NCBI RefSeq assembly: GCF_023330685.1 | Contig: NZ_CP097128.1 | Location: 3,410,001-3,474,000, forward strand | Source: Conexibacter sp. DBS9H8 | Lineage (GTDB): Bacteria; Actinomycetota; Thermoleophilia; Solirubrobacterales; Solirubrobacteraceae | Direction: 5' to 3' | Length of the DNA stretch: 64,000 nucleotides | Shown here: positions 45,460 to 55,025 of the stretch, piece after piece | Layout: each line of letters begins with the position of its first letter | How positions within the stretch are numbered: position 1 is the first letter of the stretch | Made by a program: the position numbers and the translations under genes | The notes under the pieces: generated by a model | The model's database searches: none | The model's input: only the letters and a program-made list of their open reading frames with translations | What the model was told of the DNA's origin: nothing

Positions 45460-47781
45460 TCAGTCAGAGCCATCTCGAGCCCGCGGGTTTGCCTCACCGA
45501 TGTCCGGGGTGGTGCGGCCGGTCTCGGGGCCGACCTGGGCTCCCGCCACCCCTGGTTCGGGGAACAGCGCTTCTGCCATCAGTTCGGTGATCTCTTTGAC
45601 CGCGAACTTGTCTTCGTTGCCGGTGGATTTGACTGCGTCGCTGAACATCGCGGCGTCTTTGGGGCAGGCGACGACGAAATAATCGATCGGTCCAAGCTCG
45701 ACGGCCTCCTGGATACGGTTGTGCGACGGCCGCGCGGCACCGGGTTCGTCGGCGATCCAGATCCGTCCGCCACCGGCACCGCAGCAGAAGCTGTTGGAGC
45801 GGTTGCGTGGCATCTCGATCAGTTCACAGCCCAAGTACTCCAGCAGTTCCCGCGGCGCGTCGTACTCACCATTGTGGCGCCCCAGGTAGCAGGGATCGTG
45901 GTAGGTGACTTTGTATCCGAGCGGCCGTTGGACTTGAAGCTTGCCGGTCTGGAACAGTTCGAGCAGAAATGTCGTGTGATGGGAGACATCGAACTGGCCG
46001 CCCTTGAGCGGATATTCGTTGCGGATCGTGTTGAGTGAGTGCGGGTCGGAGGTGACGATCCGCCGATGCTGGGTCTCTTTGATCTGCTCGATGTTCGATT
46101 CGGCCAGAACTTCCCAGAGCCCCTCTTCACCGATCCGGCGGACGTCATTGCCGGCGTTCTTCTCTGAGTCGTAGAGAATCCCGAAGTCCACGCCTGCGGC
46201 GCGGTAGATGCGGGCGATCGTCTGGGACACCGTTTGGGATCGAGGGTCAAAGGACGCGTAGTCACCCACGAACCAGAGCACGTCGACTGGCTTCTGACGC
46301 GCGTCCGTGATCTCAAACTCCAGAGCATCGGTCCAGCGGCCGCGCCGCTTCTTGTTCTCCCCGAAGGAGTTGCCGCTCTTGGTGATCGTCCGCAACGTCT
46401 TGGCCAGCTCGGCGGGCATCTCGCCCTCCTCCACCAGGCGCCGGCGCAACTGGTTGATGATCGGCGCCTGCTCGATCCCGACGGGGCATGCCTCCACACA
46501 GGCGTTGCACTGCATGCACGCCCAGACCGTGTCCTGACGGATCCGGTCAGCGCAGACCAGCGGCGTCTCGGGCTCGGCGACGTCCTCGGCCCCGGTGGCG
46601 GTCAGATCAAGCCCACCCTCACCATGAATTGGCCGGCCAGTGGCCAGCAGCGCGCCGAGTACACCGCTGATCGCATCGATCTCCCTGGACCCGGCCGGGG
46701 CGACCGCATGGGCATCCTCACGCAGTTCGAGGATGACGTCACGCGGTGAGAGCGGCTTGCCGGTCGCATTCGCCGGACAGGCCTCATGACAGCGACCGCA
46801 CTTGGTGCAGGCGTCGAGCTGAAGCAGATGGAGGGCCGAGATGTCCCCCAACATCCCGTAGCCGGCCGGCGCCTCCGCCAACTCATCCGCGATCGGGCGC
46901 AGACGTTTGCCGGCCAGCGGATCCCTGAGCATCAGGGACGCGAACGATGTCAACATGTGGGCCGCCTTGGACCACGGGATCGCCGCGACGAGCCAGATCG
47001 CCACCAGGCCGTGGGCCCACCATACGATCATGTGCAGCGTGTCGAGCAGGCCACGGTTCCAGCTCCAGAAGATCTGGGCGATCAGCCACGTGACCGGGTC
47101 AAAGCCTTGGCGGGCCGGGTGAGTGGCCGCGACCCGCAGGGCTGCGAGCAGGAAGCCCGTGACCATGAGGTAGAGCAACCCGCCGACGAAGAACCAGTCT
47201 CCCCACTGGTAGACACGCCGGTCACGCTGGGCGGGATCCTCGGGCTCCCGGTCGGGCCGCCGGTAGTCGAGGCGGGCGGGCTTGACGAGCGCGCGCCGCA
47301 CCATCAGGTAGAGGAGACCGGCGGTGAGGACCGTCGCCATCAGATCGACGATCAGCGAATACCACTCGTAAAACCCGCCAGTGAAGAAGTCGACGCCGAA
47401 GATCGGCGACATGAAGTCCGTGTCGACGGCAAGCACAACGGTGGCGGCAAACAGGGTCAGCCACCCGTAGAAGACGGCGGCGTGCGCGATCCCGGCAGCC
47501 CGCGCTCGGCTACCGATCGTCCGATGTGTCAGCAGCGACCGTAGTCCCCGTCCGGCCATTACGGCGAACTCTCCGCGCGACGGCAGGCCCGTGCGGGCCG
47601 CGCGCCGGTATCGCAGCAGGGGCCGCGACGCCCCGTAGCAGAAGACGACCACCGAGAGGGCGGCCAGCACGAGCCAGAAGATGTGAAGCCAGAGGGGAAA
47701 GCCGGCAAACACCTGCCGGGTCTCACCCGCGGCGATCAGCTTCTGGGTCGCCGGGGAGAGCGCTGCCAAGGTGAGGGGCAC
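45460..47781 (-). CDS. Membrane Fe-S reductase linked to ETF (EMR/EMO-type, NarI-HdrD fusion)
   Basis: A 773-residue protein. Residues 25-290 hold about six membrane helices of the NarI/haem b type. Two [4Fe-4S] motifs follow, CTKCGRCHEACP and CMQCNACVEACP. The C-terminal half has two CCG-type domains (HDPCYLGRHN, NSFCCGAGGG), as in HdrD/GlpC. Next to etfBA it is the ETF:menaquinone oxidoreductase described in Syntrophomonas and other bacteria, moving acyl-CoA dehydrogenase electrons into the quinone pool. GTG start, 5 nt after etfA. Confidence 0.88.
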   Translation of the reverse strand: MPLTLAALSPATQKLIAAGETRQVFAGFPLWLHIFWLVLAALSVVVFCYGASRPLLRYRRAARTGLPSRGEFAVMAGRGLRSLLTHRTIGSRARAAGIAHAAVFYGWLTLFAATVVLAVDTDFMSPIFGVDFFTGGFYEWYSLIVDLMATVLTAGLLYLMVRRALVKPARLDYRRPDREPEDPAQRDRRVYQWGDWFFVGGLLYLMVTGFLLAALRVAATHPARQGFDPVTWLIAQIFWSWNRGLLDTLHMIVWWAHGLVAIWLVAAIPWSKAAHMLTSFASLMLRDPLAGKRLRPIADELAEAPAGYGMLGDISALHLLQLDACTKCGRCHEACPANATGKPLSPRDVILELREDAHAVAPAGSREIDAISGVLGALLATGRPIHGEGGLDLTATGAEDVAEPETPLVCADRIRQDTVWACMQCNACVEACPVGIEQAPIINQLRRRLVEEGEMPAELAKTLRTITKSGNSFGENKKRRGRWTDALEFEITDARQKPVDVLWFVGDYASFDPRSQTVSQTIARIYRAAGVDFGILYDSEKNAGNDVRRIGEEGLWEVLAESNIEQIKETQHRRIVTSDPHSLNTIRNEYPLKGGQFDVSHHTTFLLELFQTGKLQVQRPLGYKVTYHDPCYLGRHNGEYDAPRELLEYLGCELIEMPRNRSNSFCCGAGGGRIWIADEPGAARPSHNRIQEAVELGPIDYFVVACPKDAAMFSDAVKSTGNEDKFAVKEITELMAEALFPEPGVAGAQVGPETGRTTPDIGEANPRARDGSD

Positions 47782-47786
47782 CGGAG

Positions 47787-48743
47787 CTAGGAGAAGGCGT
47801 CCTTGAGCGCATCGGCGACGTCGCTGAGGTCCGCATGGCTGCCGTAGTGAGCGGCACCGAAGATCGGTGCGGACGGGTCCGTGTTCACGGCGATGATCGT
47901 GTCGGCCTTGCGCATACCGATCAGATGCTGAACGGCGCCAGAGACCCCGAGGGCGAGATACACCTTCGGGGCGACCGTCTTGCCGGACTGTCCGACCTGA
48001 CGGGCGGACGGAACCAGGCCGGCGTCGACCAGGGGGCGGGAGGAGACGAGCGTCGCCCCGATCCTCTCAGCCAACTCGTAGTAGGGCTCGAGATCTGACT
48101 CGTCCTCGGCGCCGGCCCCCCGGCCGATCGCCAGCAGGAAGTCGGCCTTGGTGATGTCGACATCACCGACCTCCGGCTCCCGGTAGCCGGTGTGCCGGGA
48201 CCTGACGGCAGAAGCGTCGACATCCGCACCCGGACGGACGTTCGCCGACCCGTTCCCGGGGGAAGTCGCCCCGAAGGTGCCCGGCCGCACAAGGATGACA
48301 ACGGTCTCCTTGCCCGGAAAGGTGAGTGTCTGAAGAAACTTGTCACCGTAGAGGCCGCGCTGAACCGTCAGGGCGCCATCCCAGGCCAGCGAGGTCACAT
48401 CCGAAGCGAAGCCCGCGTCCTTGACCGCCGCGACCGCCGCGCCGAAGCCGAGCGAATCGATCGTGTGCCCGGCGAGCACCACAGCGGGCGAAAGCTCGTC
48501 CACCAGCCGACCGACCGCCGCCGCACTCACATGAGGCTCGAAGTGGTCCACCGGCGAGGCGATCGTGATGACCTCCGAGACCCCGGTCGCGTTCAGCTGT
48601 GCGGCGAGCCCGGGATCAGAGCCGATCAGCGCAACCGTGATCGAGCCGGCGGCCGAGATCTCTCGGGCTGCCGTGATCAGCTCGAAGCTGATGTCGCGCA
48701 GAGCTCCCTGACGGGCCTCAGCAATGACCAGGACGCCACTCAT
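47787..48743 (-). CDS. etfA: Electron transfer flavoprotein alpha subunit
   Basis: A 318-residue EtfA. The FAD-binding C-terminal part shows VSSRPLVDAGLVPSARQVGQSG (quoted in part), VYLALGVSGAVQHLIGM and IIAVNTDPSAPIFG. It forms a heterodimer with the EtfB encoded just upstream and carries the FAD that accepts electrons from acyl-CoA dehydrogenases. Its ATG overlaps the etfB stop. Confidence 0.96.
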   Translation of the reverse strand: MSGVLVIAEARQGALRDISFELITAAREISAAGSITVALIGSDPGLAAQLNATGVSEVITIASPVDHFEPHVSAAAVGRLVDELSPAVVLAGHTIDSLGFGAAVAAVKDAGFASDVTSLAWDGALTVQRGLYGDKFLQTLTFPGKETVVILVRPGTFGATSPGNGSANVRPGADVDASAVRSRHTGYREPEVGDVDITKADFLLAIGRGAGAEDESDLEPYYELAERIGATLVSSRPLVDAGLVPSARQVGQSGKTVAPKVYLALGVSGAVQHLIGMRKADTIIAVNTDPSAPIFGAAHYGSHADLSDVADALKDAFS

Positions 48744-49516
48744 GACCCCACCTTTGACTTGATGATCTGTGCAATCCGTGCCGCCACGTCTTGGGCGTCT
48801 CCTTCAAGGATCTCTGCCCCCTCACTCACCGGCGGCAAAGCGAGAGCCTGGACGGTCGCCGAACCGTCAGCGAGGGCATCCTCATCCAGGCCCAGGCGCT
48901 CGATCGTCAGCTCCTCGCGGGGCTTGGAACTGGCGGCGCGGATGCCCCGGAGGTTCGCATAACGCGGCTCGTTGATGCCCGTCTGAATCGTCAGCAGCGC
49001 TGGTGTGACAAGGGAGATCTCCTCGAGCAGCCCGCCCTCGAGTTCACGCCGCACGCTCAACTGCCCGTCGGAGTAGTCGATGTGGTTGACCACCGCGACA
49101 CGGGGCAGGTCAAGCAGCGCGGCCAGTGCAGTGCCGACCCCGGCGGAGACTCCGTCGGAGCTCATCACCCCGCAGAGGATGAGGTCCGCCGACTCAGACT
49201 CCACCGCCTTGGCGAGAACCCGGGCGGTAGAGATCGCGTCGAGCTTGTGAGTCTCGTCCTCGACGTTGATCTGAATGGCCCGGTCCGCCCCCATGGCCAG
49301 AGCAGTCAGCAGGCCATCCTCGACCTCATCACCACCGAGGCTGACGACGACCACCTCACCGCCATGGGCCTCGGACAGCTGGAGCGCGGCTTCGACGCTG
49401 AAAGTGTCCCATTCGTTCAAGTTCCACTCCAGCGAGGACTCATCCAGGGCGTTGCCCTCGATCTTGGCGGACTCATCCGGTGAGGCGGCCACCTTCAGCG
49501 GTACGACGATTTTCAT
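48740..49516 (-). CDS. etfB: Electron transfer flavoprotein beta subunit
   Basis: A 258-residue EtfB: MKIVVPLKVAASPDESAKIE at the N-terminus, VEAALQLSEAHGGEVVVVSLG and the AMP-site segment ADLILCGVMSSDG. The ATG at 49516 has GGAGA 6 nt before it; the frame is open further upstream but carries no homology. It is first in the etfB-etfA-reductase operon. The 257-bp gap to bioQ contains the promoter; no clear operator seen. Confidence 0.95.
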   Translation of the reverse strand: MKIVVPLKVAASPDESAKIEGNALDESSLEWNLNEWDTFSVEAALQLSEAHGGEVVVVSLGGDEVEDGLLTALAMGADRAIQINVEDETHKLDAISTARVLAKAVESESADLILCGVMSSDGVSAGVGTALAALLDLPRVAVVNHIDYSDGQLSVRRELEGGLLEEISLVTPALLTIQTGINEPRYANLRGIRAASSKPREELTIERLGLDEDALADGSATVQALALPPVSEGAEILEGDAQDVAARIAQIIKSKVGS

Positions 49517-49773
49517 GGTGTCTCCAGCGGTGGACGTGGGGTGGCGACTCTGCGGACGAGCGCGACAGACGAGAACTTTGCCGCGCGGCGTAAAGGGAAC
49601 AGCGTCAGCGTCCGCCGAGGTGTTTCGGGGCTCACCCGGCCAAGTATGCATTGCCCCCACCCGGAGCTTGCCCCGATCGCCCGCTCCCGTTTGTAGCTTG
49701 CTCCATGAGCAGGCGATCCCCGGCGCCGGGGCCGGCCAGCCCGACCGCGGCGCCCCTGTACGTGGCCCCGGCG

Positions 49774-50334
49774 TCATCGGGTTCGGGAGCTGAGGCCTCC
49801 AAGCAACGCGTCGACGCCGAAGCGGAATGCCGCAGTGTCCGCCGAGGCTGGCCGGGCCGCTTCCGGGTCGAGAATCCGAGCGCGGACGAGCTCGGCACGG
49901 TTCTGCTCGACCGCAACCCAGCCGAGCACGTAGCGGATCAGCGCCTCGGCGACGAGACGGGCAGCGGGCTCGTCCAGGGGCGGTGCGAGCGTGCGGTGGA
50001 GGTCTCGGAATGGGCCGACGGCGTCGGGCTTGTATGCGTGGACGAACGAGAGCACCTCGGCTCCATCCCGGATCGGCAGCAGCGCGGCGCGGATGTCCAG
50101 AGCGGCCTGGGCGGGATCGGCCGTCGAGATCGCCGCGGCGCTGTCGGCCAGGATCTGCTCCCCGACCGCCACCAGCAGCTCCTGTTTGGAGGCGACGTAG
50201 TGATAGAGCGCGCCGGGTTGGACCCCGAGGTCCTGGGCCAGGGTACGCATCGACAGGCCCGCGAGCCCGCGGTCACGCAGCGCAGTGGACGCGGCGGCGA
50301 TGATACGGGCGCGGTCCAGCGACACGGCCGGCAC
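49774..50334 (-). CDS. bioQ: TetR-family repressor, BioQ-like
   Basis: A 186-residue TetR regulator (LSMRTLAQDLGVQPGALYHYV). It is divergent from bioB with 21 bp between starts. The shared region holds a TTGAAC-n3-GTTCAA palindrome, matching the BioQ consensus (TGAAC-n3-GTTAC) known from mycobacteria and corynebacteria. BioQ represses biotin synthesis genes and usually itself. Naming rests on family, position and operator together. Confidence 0.82.
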   Translation of the reverse strand: MPAVSLDRARIIAAASTALRDRGLAGLSMRTLAQDLGVQPGALYHYVASKQELLVAVGEQILADSAAAISTADPAQAALDIRAALLPIRDGAEVLSFVHAYKPDAVGPFRDLHRTLAPPLDEPAARLVAEALIRYVLGWVAVEQNRAELVRARILDPEAARPASADTAAFRFGVDALLGGLSSRTR

Positions 50335-50342
50335 CCTAACGG

Positions 50343-50368
50343 TAGTCTTTGAACGGTGTTCAAAGACT
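50343..50368 (+). promoter_or_regulatory. Perfect BioQ-type palindrome covering the bioB -10 and start codon
   Basis: agtctttgaac (50344-50354) and gttcaaagact (50358-50368) are perfect 11-bp arms around ggt. TAGTCT at 50343-50348 is the -10 candidate, 7 nt before the GTG start at 50356, so transcription and translation likely begin together inside the operator. Confidence 0.8.
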
Positions 50369-51450
50369 GGTTTGACCTAGCCGAGCAACAGCTCACCGGC
50401 GGCACTTTGAGCCGCGATGACGCGCGCGCGATCCTCAGCGCCCCCGACCGCGAAGTAATGGAGCTGGTGGCCGCCGGCGGACGGCTCCGCCGCGCGTACT
50501 TCGGCAACTGGGTCAAGGTCAACTATCTGGTCAACTTGAAGTCGGGCCTCTGCCCTGAGGACTGCAGCTACTGCTCCCAGCGCCTCGGCTCGGAGGCCGA
50601 CGTCCTCACGTACCGCTGGCTGCCCCAAGACGAGGCCCTCGACCAGGCCCGGGCGGGGATCCGCGGCGGCGCCTCGCGGATCTGCATGGTCGCCTCCGGC
50701 CGCGGTCCGAGCGCCCATGACGTCGAGCGTGTCGCGACGATGGTGGATGAGCTCAAGGCCGAGAACCCTCACGTCGAGGTGTGCGCCTGTCTCGGCATCC
50801 TCCGTGAGGGCCAGGCCGAGAAGCTCAAGGCGGCCGGGGTCGACGCCTACAACCACAACCTCAACACGAGCGAGGAACGCTACGGCGAGATCTGCTCAAC
50901 CCACACCTACGCGGATCGGGTTGGGACGGTGGAGAAGGCCAAGTCCGCCGGCCTCTCCCCGTGCTCGGGCGTGATCGTCGGCATGGGCGAGTCCGACGAT
51001 GAGCTGATCGACGCGATCTTCGCGTTGCGGACCCTCGGCTCGGACTCGATTCCGGTCAACTTCCTGATGCCCTTTGACGGCACGCCACTGGCGGGCACCC
51101 GACTGCTCAACCCGCTGAAGTGCCTGCGGATCCTCGCCCTCGCGCGCTTCACCTGCCCCGCGACGGAGATCCGCATGGCCGGCGGCCGTGAGCTGCATCT
51201 GCGCTCGCTGCAGGCGCCCGCCCTGCATCTGGCCAACTCGCTGTTCCTCGGCGACTACCTCACCAGTGAGGGCCAGGCCGCCGAAGCCGACCTCGCGATG
51301 ATCGCCGACGGTGGCTTCCGAGTGCTGTCCGAGCGGCACGAGACGGAGCACGGACACACCGAGAGCGAGCTCACCGGACCAGCCGAGCGCCAGCCGAAGG
51401 TGGCGCTGCGCCGCCGCGGCGCGGGCACCGAGGTCGCACCGAACGCATGA
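50356..51450 (+). CDS. bioB: Biotin synthase (radical SAM)
   Basis: A 364-residue radical-SAM enzyme with [10 protein letters not shown] (C66, C70, C73) for the SAM cluster, [16 protein letters not shown], and [15 protein letters not shown] with residues of the auxiliary [2Fe-2S] site. It inserts sulfur into dethiobiotin. The C-terminal 45 residues are a polar tail beyond the family core. The GTG at 50356 lies in the operator with no Shine-Dalgarno. bioA overlaps by ATGA. Confidence 0.96.
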   Translation: MFKDWFDLAEQQLTGGTLSRDDARAILSAPDREVMELVAAGGRLRRAYFGNWVKVNYLVNLKSGLCPEDCSYCSQRLGSEADVLTYRWLPQDEALDQARAGIRGGASRICMVASGRGPSAHDVERVATMVDELKAENPHVEVCACLGILREGQAEKLKAAGVDAYNHNLNTSEERYGEICSTHTYADRVGTVEKAKSAGLSPCSGVIVGMGESDDELIDAIFALRTLGSDSIPVNFLMPFDGTPLAGTRLLNPLKCLRILALARFTCPATEIRMAGGRELHLRSLQAPALHLANSLFLGDYLTSEGQAAEADLAMIADGGFRVLSERHETEHGHTESELTGPAERQPKVALRRRGAGTEVAPNA

Positions 51451-52838
51451 CCGCGCTGGCCGGTGCCGGGGCCGCCGCGCTGCTGGCCCGCGACCGTGGA
51501 CTGGTCTGGCACCCTTACGGTCCCCTCGACGGTCCGGCCCCGTATGCGGTCGGGGGCGCCTCCGGGGTCCGTCTCTCCCTCACCGCCGAGGACGGCGCGC
51601 GCTTTGAGGCGATCGACGGGATGAGCTCGTGGTGGTGTGCGATCCACGGCTACCGCCACCCGGTCCTCGATGCCGCCGTCCACAACCAAACGGCGCACTT
51701 CAGTCATGTCATGTTCGGCGGCCTCACCCATCAGCCGGCGGTCGCCCTCGCCGAGGCGCTCGTCCAGCGCACCCACGGGGATCTCGCCCACGTCTTCTTC
51801 GCCGATTCCGGGTCCGTCTCGGTCGAGGTCGCCCTCAAGCTCGCCGTCCAGTACCAGGCGGCGGTCGGACGACCGCAGCGGCGACGGTTCGTCGCGCTGC
51901 GCGGCGGCTACCACGGCGACACGACCGGCGCGATGAGCGTCTGTGATCCCGTCGACGGGATGCACGCGCTGTTCCCGGGCCTGGTGGCCGAGCAGCTGTT
52001 CCTCGAGCGGCCGCCGGCCTGTGGGGCCGGCGGCTCGGGCGGGAGCGCCGGTGCTGCCGGCGGGTTGGGCGCGCGCGATGACGCAGCGGTGGCGCGCTGG
52101 ATCGCCGCGGCCGAGGCGCTCGTCGGCGCGCACGCCGATGAGGTCGCCGCGATCATCGTCGAGCCGGTCCTCCAGGGGGCGGGGGGCATGTTCATGTACG
52201 CGCCCGAGTGTCTGCTCGCGCTGCGACGCATCGCGGACGTTCACGGTCTGCTGCTGATCGCCGATGAGATCGCCACCGGCTTTGGGCGCACGGGCCGCTT
52301 CTGGGGCGCCGACTGGGCCGGGGTGGTGCCGGATGTGATGTGCGTTGGCAAGGCGCTCACCGGCGGCTATCTCACCCTCGCCGCGCTGCTGTGTCGTCCT
52401 GGAGTCGCCGCGGCGATCACCGCGTCCGAGCAGCGGGCGCTCCTGCACGGCCCGACCTTCATGGCCAACCCGCTCGCCTGCGCGGTCGCCCTCGCCTCCC
52501 TCGCACTGCTCGACGAGGGCTGTCTCGACCGCGTCACGGCGATCGAGGGTGAGCTCGCGGCGGCGCTCGCACCCGCCCGCCAGCTCGGGTCGGTGAGGGA
52601 CGTCCGTGTCCTCGGGGCGACCGGGGTGATCCAGCTCGACGGTCCCGTTGACGTCGCCGCGGTCACCCGCCGCGCCCTCGAGCACGGGGTGTGGCTGCGG
52701 CCCTTCCGTGACCTCGTCTACACGATGCCCCCGTACCTCTGCTCGGGGGCGGAGATCGCGACGATCGGCGCGGCGATGGTCGCCGCCGTCACCGACGTGC
52801 ACGGCGACGGGTCTGAGAGTGATCGGGCGGGCGTCTGA
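51447..52838 (+). CDS. bioA: Adenosylmethionine-8-amino-7-oxononanoate aminotransferase
   Basis: A 463-residue class III aminotransferase. [15 protein letters not shown] at the start, [35 protein letters not shown] and the PLP lysine in [15 protein letters not shown] are typical of BioA. It uses SAM to aminate KAPA to DAPA. A Gly/Ala-rich insert lies near 190-205. Overlaps bioB and bioF. Confidence 0.95.
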   Translation: MTALAGAGAAALLARDRGLVWHPYGPLDGPAPYAVGGASGVRLSLTAEDGARFEAIDGMSSWWCAIHGYRHPVLDAAVHNQTAHFSHVMFGGLTHQPAVALAEALVQRTHGDLAHVFFADSGSVSVEVALKLAVQYQAAVGRPQRRRFVALRGGYHGDTTGAMSVCDPVDGMHALFPGLVAEQLFLERPPACGAGGSGGSAGAAGGLGARDDAAVARWIAAAEALVGAHADEVAAIIVEPVLQGAGGMFMYAPECLLALRRIADVHGLLLIADEIATGFGRTGRFWGADWAGVVPDVMCVGKALTGGYLTLAALLCRPGVAAAITASEQRALLHGPTFMANPLACAVALASLALLDEGCLDRVTAIEGELAAALAPARQLGSVRDVRVLGATGVIQLDGPVDVAAVTRRALEHGVWLRPFRDLVYTMPPYLCSGAEIATIGAAMVAAVTDVHGDGSESDRAGV

Positions 52839-53971
52839 TGGACCGCCTCGCACAGTGGCTCGCGGACGCCGCGGCCGAGCGTGAGCGGCTCGGGCGGGTC
52901 CGAAGCACCGACTCTGCGCGCAACCCCGAGACCCACGGTGGCCTGATCGACCTCGCCTCCAACGACTACCTCGGACTCGCCGGAGACCCGCGACTGCGCG
53001 CCGCCGCCGCCCGCGCCCTTGACCGCTTCGGCACCTCCGCTCGGGCCTCCCGGGTCGTCACCGGGACGATGGCCGTCCACGAGGAACTCGAGGGCGAGCT
53101 CTGTGCGCTCACCGGCGCGCCGACCGCCCTCGTCTTCTCCAGCGGCTACACCGCGAACCTGGCGGTCCTCACCGCCCTCGGGGATCCCGACACCCTGCTC
53201 ATCACCGACGCCCACATCCACGCGTCGCTGATCGACGCGGCGCGGCTGTCGCGCTCGCCGGTGGCAATCTGTCCGCACGGCGATCTGTCCGCGCTGGCCG
53301 AGGCGCTCGCCGGTCGCCGGGAGAGCCGGGCGATCGTCGTCGTCGAGTCGATCTACTCAGTCCTTGGGGATGCCTGCGACCTCGCCGCGACGGCGGCGCT
53401 GTGTGCGCAGCACGGCGCCTGGCTCGTCGTGGATGAGGCCCACGGCATCGGGGTGGCCGGCGCCGGCCGGGGTGCGGTCTGGGCGGCCGGCCTCGCCGGG
53501 GCCGATCACGTCATCGTCACCGCGACTCTGTCCAAGGCCCTCGGCTCCCAGGGCGGCGCGATTCTCGGGTCCGCGGCGCTGCGGGAGCATCTCATCAACA
53601 CGGCCCGCAGCTTCATCTTCGACACCGGCCTCGCCCCGGCGGCCGCGGCGGCGGCCGCGGAGGCCTGCCGGGTCATCGCCGCCGAGCCCGAGCGGGTCGT
53701 CGCGCTCCATCAGGTCGCGGCCGCGATCGCCCGGGCGGCCGGGATCGAGGTGGCCGCCGGTGCCGTGCAGTCGATCTGCGTCGGCGAGCCCGAGGTCGCC
53801 TTCAACGCGGCCCGGTGTCTCCAGGAGAGCGGGATCATCGTCGGCTGCTTCCGGCCCCCCAGCGTCCCCGACGGCATCTCACGGCTGCGGTTGACCGCCC
53901 GAGCGACCGTCGACCCCGGTCTCGCCGCCGATGCCGCCGCCCTCGCCGCAGCGGTCGTGGTTCCGGCATGA
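52838..53971 (+). CDS. bioF: 8-amino-7-oxononanoate synthase
   Basis: A 377-residue alpha-oxoamine synthase: DLASNDYLGLAGDPR, SSGYTANLAVLTAL, VDEAHGIGVAGAGRG and PLP lysine in ATLSKALGSQGGAILG. It joins pimeloyl thioester and alanine to make KAPA. Its ATG touches the bioA stop. No BioC/BioH/BioI is in the window, so the pimelate source is elsewhere. Confidence 0.94.
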   Translation: MDRLAQWLADAAAERERLGRVRSTDSARNPETHGGLIDLASNDYLGLAGDPRLRAAAARALDRFGTSARASRVVTGTMAVHEELEGELCALTGAPTALVFSSGYTANLAVLTALGDPDTLLITDAHIHASLIDAARLSRSPVAICPHGDLSALAEALAGRRESRAIVVVESIYSVLGDACDLAATAALCAQHGAWLVVDEAHGIGVAGAGRGAVWAAGLAGADHVIVTATLSKALGSQGGAILGSAALREHLINTARSFIFDTGLAPAAAAAAAEACRVIAAEPERVVALHQVAAAIARAAGIEVAAGAVQSICVGEPEVAFNAARCLQESGIIVGCFRPPSVPDGISRLRLTARATVDPGLAADAAALAAAVVVPA

Positions 53972-54645
53972 GTCCCGGCGTGAACCTGCCGCCGGTTCTG
54001 TGCATCACCGGCACCGATACCGGCGTCGGCAAGACGATCGCCACCGCCGCGCTCGCCGCAGCGCTGTCGGCCGTGGGCCGCACGGTCGCCGTCTACAAGC
54101 CGACCCAGGCGGGTCTGGAGGATGGCGACGGCGACATCGACGTCGTGCGCCGGCTCGGCGGCATCGAGTCCGTCCATGAGGGGATCCGCCTCCAGTATCC
54201 GATGGCGCCGGTGGCCGCCGCGGCGCGCGAGGGGGTCGCCCTGGTGCCGTTGAGTGTGCACCGCGCCACGGTCGCCGCATTGGCCACCCACCACGACATC
54301 ACCCTCGTCGAGGGTGCCGGCGGGCTGCTCGTCCACCTCGACGACAACGGCGGTACCCTCGCCGACCTCGCGGTACCCGACAGCGCCTACATCGTCGTCT
54401 GCCGCGCCACGCTCGGGACGCTCAACCACACCGAGCTGACCCTCGAGGCCCTTAGGAACCGGGGCTGTGTCGTGGCGGGCTTAATCATCGGCACGTGGCC
54501 CGCCCGACCGAGTGAGACTGAGCTCTCCAACCGGGATTATTTCTCACGCTGCGGTGTGCCGTTGCTCGGGGCGATTCCATCCGGGGCCGGTGACCTGAGC
54601 CCGGCGGAGTTCCGGGCCGCTACGGCGGAGTCGATTGTGCTGTAG
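53968..54645 (+). CDS. bioD: Dethiobiotin synthetase
   Basis: A 225-residue P-loop enzyme with GTDTGVGKT (15-23), YKPTQAG and LVEGAGGLLV. It makes dethiobiotin from DAPA, CO2 and ATP. It begins in the bioF stop codon and is the last gene of the bioBAFD operon; the decayed PHA locus follows immediately. Confidence 0.95.
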   Translation: MSPGVNLPPVLCITGTDTGVGKTIATAALAAALSAVGRTVAVYKPTQAGLEDGDGDIDVVRRLGGIESVHEGIRLQYPMAPVAAAAREGVALVPLSVHRATVAALATHHDITLVEGAGGLLVHLDDNGGTLADLAVPDSAYIVVCRATLGTLNHTELTLEALRNRGCVVAGLIIGTWPARPSETELSNRDYFSRCGVPLLGAIPSGAGDLSPAEFRAATAESIVL

Positions 54646-54671
54646 CCGGAGGAGGCAGACCTTCTTGGCCT

Positions 54672-55025
54672 TCACATGATCTGTCCACCGTTAATCCCCC
54701 ACACCTGACCGGTGATGAAGGAGGAGTAATCGGAGGCGAGGAAGTGCACCACCCGAGCGATCTCATCCGGGCGGCGGAGCCGTCGCACCGGGATCTGCAG
54801 CTTGATTCCCTCTATCACCCTCTCGGGGATTGCCTCGACCATCTCGGTGGCGATGTAGCCGGGCGCCACGGTGTTGACGGCGCTCCCGATCGAGTCCTCG
54901 GTCAGCTTGCCGCCTCGGTCCAGTTGCATCGCGGCCTCGCGCGCGAGCGTTTTGGTCAAGCCGAACAGACCGGACTTGGAGGCGGAATAGTTCGCCTGAC
55001 CGATGTTGCCAATCTCGCCCGCCAG
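54672..55025 (-). pseudogene. SDR-family 3-oxoacyl/acetoacetyl-CoA reductase, 3' fragment
   Basis: The frame carries the active-site YSASKSG (Tyr-x3-Lys), VNTVAPGYIATEM, PDEIARVVHFLASD and a normal end, SFITGQVWGINGGQIM: the C-terminal half of a FabG/PhaB-type reductase. It runs without stops up to the IS boundary at 55026. Removing the IS plus one ccag copy (1530 bp, divisible by three) joins it in frame to the fragment at 56556-56697, reading INISSLAGEIGNIGQ. No functional product is expected. Confidence 0.88.
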
